From an uncultured Coriobacteriaceae bacterium (lineage in GTDB: Bacteria > Actinomycetota > Coriobacteriia > Coriobacteriales > Eggerthellaceae), in contig CAMORQ010000070.1 of the NCBI GenBank assembly GCA_946623915.1, forward strand, positions 1-8,168: 8,168 nucleotides of DNA. The letters are read 5' to 3'. Both the position numbers and the translations under genes were made by a program. Position 1 is the first letter of the stretch; each line of letters opens with the position of its first letter. The notes beneath the pieces are model-generated. The model was not told where the DNA came from. It worked only from the letters and a program-made list of their open reading frames with translations, and ran no database searches. Below are positions 6,449-8,168 of the stretch, piece after piece.

Positions 6449-7877
6449 AGTCTTGCACGAACACGAGCTCGGTGGTGCCGATGACGATGCGGTCGCCCAA
6501 TTCGAGCTCGCACGAGGCTATGGCTTCGCCGTTTACCTGCGTGCCGTTGGTCGACCCAAGGTCCGTAAGGATCCACACGCCCGGGCTTTCCTGGCGCAGT
6601 TCGGCATGGCTGCGGCTTGCACTGATGTCGTCGAGCACGATGTCGCAGCTGCTGCTGCGGCCCATGATCAGGCGGTTGGCCACCAAATCGTAGGTGCGGT
6701 TCGTGCTCTTGTCCACGATGCGGGCTGCAGCGCCGCTCGCCTGCCAAGCGTCGGGCACGGCGGCAGTGGGCGGATTAGCCGCAGGCGTGTCGGCAACGAA
6801 GAAGTCGCGCGAGTCGTGGGCGTAGGGGTTGTAGGCTTCCACGTCGAAGCCGGAAAGATCCGCGTCGGCATCCAGGTCCAGGTCGGCTTCGGCGACCCAA
6901 GGCTGTTCGGGCGTGGCGACCGGTTGCGAAACCGGTTGGGCCGACGCGCCGTGCTCTGCATAGTCTTCGAAGTCTTGGCTGTTGAAAGTGTACTCGCCGT
7001 AGTCGATGGACCGGTCGATTTCCTCTTCGGGCACGTAGGGCAGGGGTTGCTTGCGTGCGGGCGCCGCCGGGACCTGCGCAACAGCGTCGGCGACGTCGAT
7101 GGGGTTCGAATGCGACTGGGCGAGCCGTGCAGCGTAGGCTTCGTGATCGTAGTCGGCCTTAGCCGCTTCCTTGGGCAGGGGAACCTGTTCGGCAGCGGGC
7201 TGTGCCTGTGGCAGGGGTATTTGAACCTGCGGGTCCGCCAGCGAATCCTGGCCTGCTCGGTGAACCCGCTGCGCTGAAGCTGCAGGCTCGGCCTGCGCGT
7301 AGGGCTCCTGCACGAGGGGTGCCTGGACCGGTTGCTGTTGGGCGTAAGCATCCTGAGCCCAAGGGTCGCCCTGGACGGCTGGCACCTGTTGCACCTGTTG
7401 GCCGCGCTGGGCCCGGGCGCGATTGGGCTGTGCCGGCGCAGGGGCCGCATTGGATCCCAGTAGACCGTAGCGTTTCATTTCCTCGCGACGCAACTGGGCG
7501 ACGATGGGGGCGGAAACCAGTTCCGCAACGATGTCGAACTTGCCGCGTTTCAGGCTTTCATCGACGAAAAAGCGCACGAGCGGCTGCCCGTCCATGGCCA
7601 GTCCCTCTTCGGCGGCGCGGCCGGCAAGAAAGGTTTCGGTTTCACCAGCGAGGGTGGGGTAGTAGCCTTCCAGGCGCGCATCGTCTTCGGGATTGACGAG
7701 AACGGTGTAGAGCGTGGGAGCGTACTGCTTGCCGGCGCCCACCATCTTTTCGCGGCGCATGGCCTTTTCGGCCTTCTTCGAAATCTGCACCGGCGAAATG
7801 GGGGCGTCGAACAGTTTGTCCGCCGCTCCTTCGAGACCATCTTCCATGCTGCGTTCGAATCTGGAAAAAATGCCCAC
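6447..7877 (-). CDS. fhaA: FhaA-type FHA-domain protein with N-terminal FhaA domain and long low-complexity linker
   Basis: A 476-residue cytoplasmic protein. Residues 1 to about 123 match the N-terminal domain of FhaA (DUF3662 type), beginning MGIFSRFERSMEDG and ending FDIVAELVSAP. Residues about 124-385 are a disordered-looking linker rich in Gln, Pro and Ala, with an acidic Asp-Leu stretch (DLDLDADADLSGFD, 332-345). Residues about 386-476 are an FHA domain with MGR (405-407), SRSH (421-424) and LGSTNGT (440-446), a phosphothreonine reader. In mycobacteria FhaA binds phosphorylated MviN and acts in peptidoglycan synthesis. The start is set at GTG 7877 because AAAGGAG lies 6 nt upstream and the conserved domain begins there. 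An in-frame TTG at 7937 would add 20 residues but would run translation through that strong ribosome site. It is the first gene of the cluster. Confidence 0.92.
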   Translation of the reverse strand: MGIFSRFERSMEDGLEGAADKLFDAPISPVQISKKAEKAMRREKMVGAGKQYAPTLYTVLVNPEDDARLEGYYPTLAGETETFLAGRAAEEGLAMDGQPLVRFFVDESLKRGKFDIVAELVSAPIVAQLRREEMKRYGLLGSNAAPAPAQPNRARAQRGQQVQQVPAVQGDPWAQDAYAQQQPVQAPLVQEPYAQAEPAASAQRVHRAGQDSLADPQVQIPLPQAQPAAEQVPLPKEAAKADYDHEAYAARLAQSHSNPIDVADAVAQVPAAPARKQPLPYVPEEEIDRSIDYGEYTFNSQDFEDYAEHGASAQPVSQPVATPEQPWVAEADLDLDADADLSGFDVEAYNPYAHDSRDFFVADTPAANPPTAAVPDAWQASGAAARIVDKSTNRTYDLVANRLIMGRSSSCDIVLDDISASRSHAELRQESPGVWILTDLGSTNGTQVNGEAIASCELELGDRIVIGTTELVFVQD

Positions 7878-7883
7878 GTCTAG

Positions 7884-7890
7884 CTCCTTT
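7884..7890 (-). promoter_or_regulatory. Ribosome binding site that fixes the fhaA GTG start
   Basis: On the minus strand AAAGGAG is followed by CTAGAC (6 nt) and GTG at 7877. It is one of the strongest Shine-Dalgarno sequences in the window and decides against the upstream TTG at 7937. Confidence 0.82.
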
Positions 7891-7990
7891 GTGATGCGGA
7901 TAGGGCCCACTTGTTTGACTTGCATTACTAAGTTCAAACAAAAATTGTGCCATAAACGAGCGCCAATCTCTTTATTTTTATGTAATTGTC
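7891..7990 (-). promoter_or_regulatory. AT-rich leader upstream of fhaA, probable location of the operon promoter
   Basis: This stretch is clearly AT-rich compared with the GC-rich genes (for example CTTTATTTTTATGTAATTGT at 7970-7989), lies directly upstream of the first gene, and contains no supportable reading frame. I could not find a convincing -35/-10 pair with 16-18 nt spacing. The promoter call therefore rests on position and composition only. Confidence 0.35.
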
Positions 7991-8040
7991 ATCCAACGGA
8001 CGTTTGGGGGTTGCCGTGCAAAAAGGCCGAGCCGAACCGC

Positions 8041-8142
8041 GCCATTGGGGTCAGGCCAAACGACTCCCTTTGCCATTGGGGTCAGGCCAAACGACTCCCG
8101 ATGCGCGCCAAAGTGCCAAAGGGGTCAGGCCAAATGGCTCCC
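8041..8142. repeat. Three-copy REP-like direct repeat array (28-bp units)
   Basis: Units lie at 8041-8068, 8072-8099 and 8115-8142. The first two are identical over 28 bp; the third differs at four bases. All share the core GGGGTCAGGCCAAA and end in CTCCC. Each unit is an imperfect palindrome: GGGGTC can pair with GACTCCC through a single bulged T around a 9-nt loop, and in copy three the change to GGCTCCC keeps pairing through a G-T wobble. Spacers are 3 and 15 nt, too short and uneven for a CRISPR array. The look is that of intergenic REP elements; assignment to that class is inference. Confidence 0.75.
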
Positions 8143-8168
8143 AGCATAATGCGCCTCGTCTTTATGCT
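8143..8168. repeat. Inverted repeat AGCATAA/TTATGCT at the window edge
   Basis: A perfect 7-base pair of arms (8143-8149 and 8162-8168) surrounds a 12-nt loop. The right arm ends exactly at the window end, so the stem may be longer. It follows immediately on the CTCCC end of the third REP-like unit. It could be part of that element, a terminator for a gene beyond the edge, or chance. Confidence 0.35.

Noticed and set aside
5778..7277. Long plus-strand open frame (499 codons) antisense to pstP, fhaB and fhaA
   Set aside because: It lies opposite three genes with clear family motifs and encodes no recognisable domain. It is an open antisense frame caused by GC-rich codon use.
7642..7953. Minus-strand 103-codon frame starting at an ATG upstream of fhaA
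   Set aside because: It has no ribosome site, overlaps fhaA in another frame and has no recognisable domain.
7993..8007. Small imperfect palindrome CCAACGGACGTTTGG near the putative promoter, a possible operator
   Set aside because: It is short, has one unpaired base and a very small loop, and appears once. It shares CCAAACG with the REP-like units on the opposite strand, so it may be a decayed fragment, but the support is too thin.
8018..8041. Possible intrinsic terminator on the minus strand (GC-rich stretch followed by TTTTT)
   Set aside because: The GC-rich part pairs over only about three bases (GGC/GCC); no stable stem precedes the T-run.
8041..8142. Possible CRISPR array
   Set aside because: There are only three units, with spacers of 3 and 15 nt, and the third repeat is diverged. 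Spacers are too short and uneven for CRISPR.

Overview
The window carries one compact, single-direction gene cluster, all on the minus strand. It encodes the phospho-signalling and septal/lateral wall synthesis module typical of Actinobacteria. In transcription order (right to left) it contains: an FhaA-type FHA protein (7877-6447), an FhaB-type membrane-anchored FHA protein (6437-6024), a membrane PP2C phosphatase of the PstP type (6019-4931), a 921-residue natural fusion of a SEDS (RodA/FtsW) polymerase with a class B penicillin-binding protein (4934-2169), and a PASTA-domain Ser/Thr kinase of the PknB type (2100 to beyond base 1). The order matches the mycobacterial fhaA-fhaB-pstP-rodA-pbpA-pknA-pknB cluster, except that rodA and pbpA are one gene and no pknA is present before the PASTA kinase. 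GC-rich coding sequence, GTG/TTG starts and this condensed layout suggest an actinobacterium. My best guess is the class Coriobacteriia (Eggerthellaceae-like), which is an inference from memory of the family and not something the window proves.

Spacing is operon-like. fhaA and fhaB are 9 nt apart, and the fhaA stop codon lies inside the fhaB ribosome site. fhaB and pstP are 4 nt apart. pstP and the fusion gene overlap by 4 nt (ATGA). A 68-nt gap containing an imperfect hairpin precedes the kinase. Functionally, the kinase would sense wall fragments through its PASTA domains, the FHA proteins would dock on phosphothreonine, the phosphatase would reset the system, and the fusion protein would polymerise and cross-link peptidoglycan.

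Right of fhaA (7878-8168) there is no supportable gene. That stretch holds an AT-rich leader that probably contains the operon promoter, then three 28-bp imperfectly palindromic direct repeats (8041-8142) resembling REP-type elements, then a short inverted repeat that reaches the window edge.

The points most worth a second look are the SEDS-PBP fusion, the kinase's unusual extracytoplasmic end (an extra beta-rich segment followed by a Thr-Asn/Thr-Asp tandem repeat encoded by a 30-bp minisatellite), and the REP-like array. I see a variant of a known system rather than a wholly new one.
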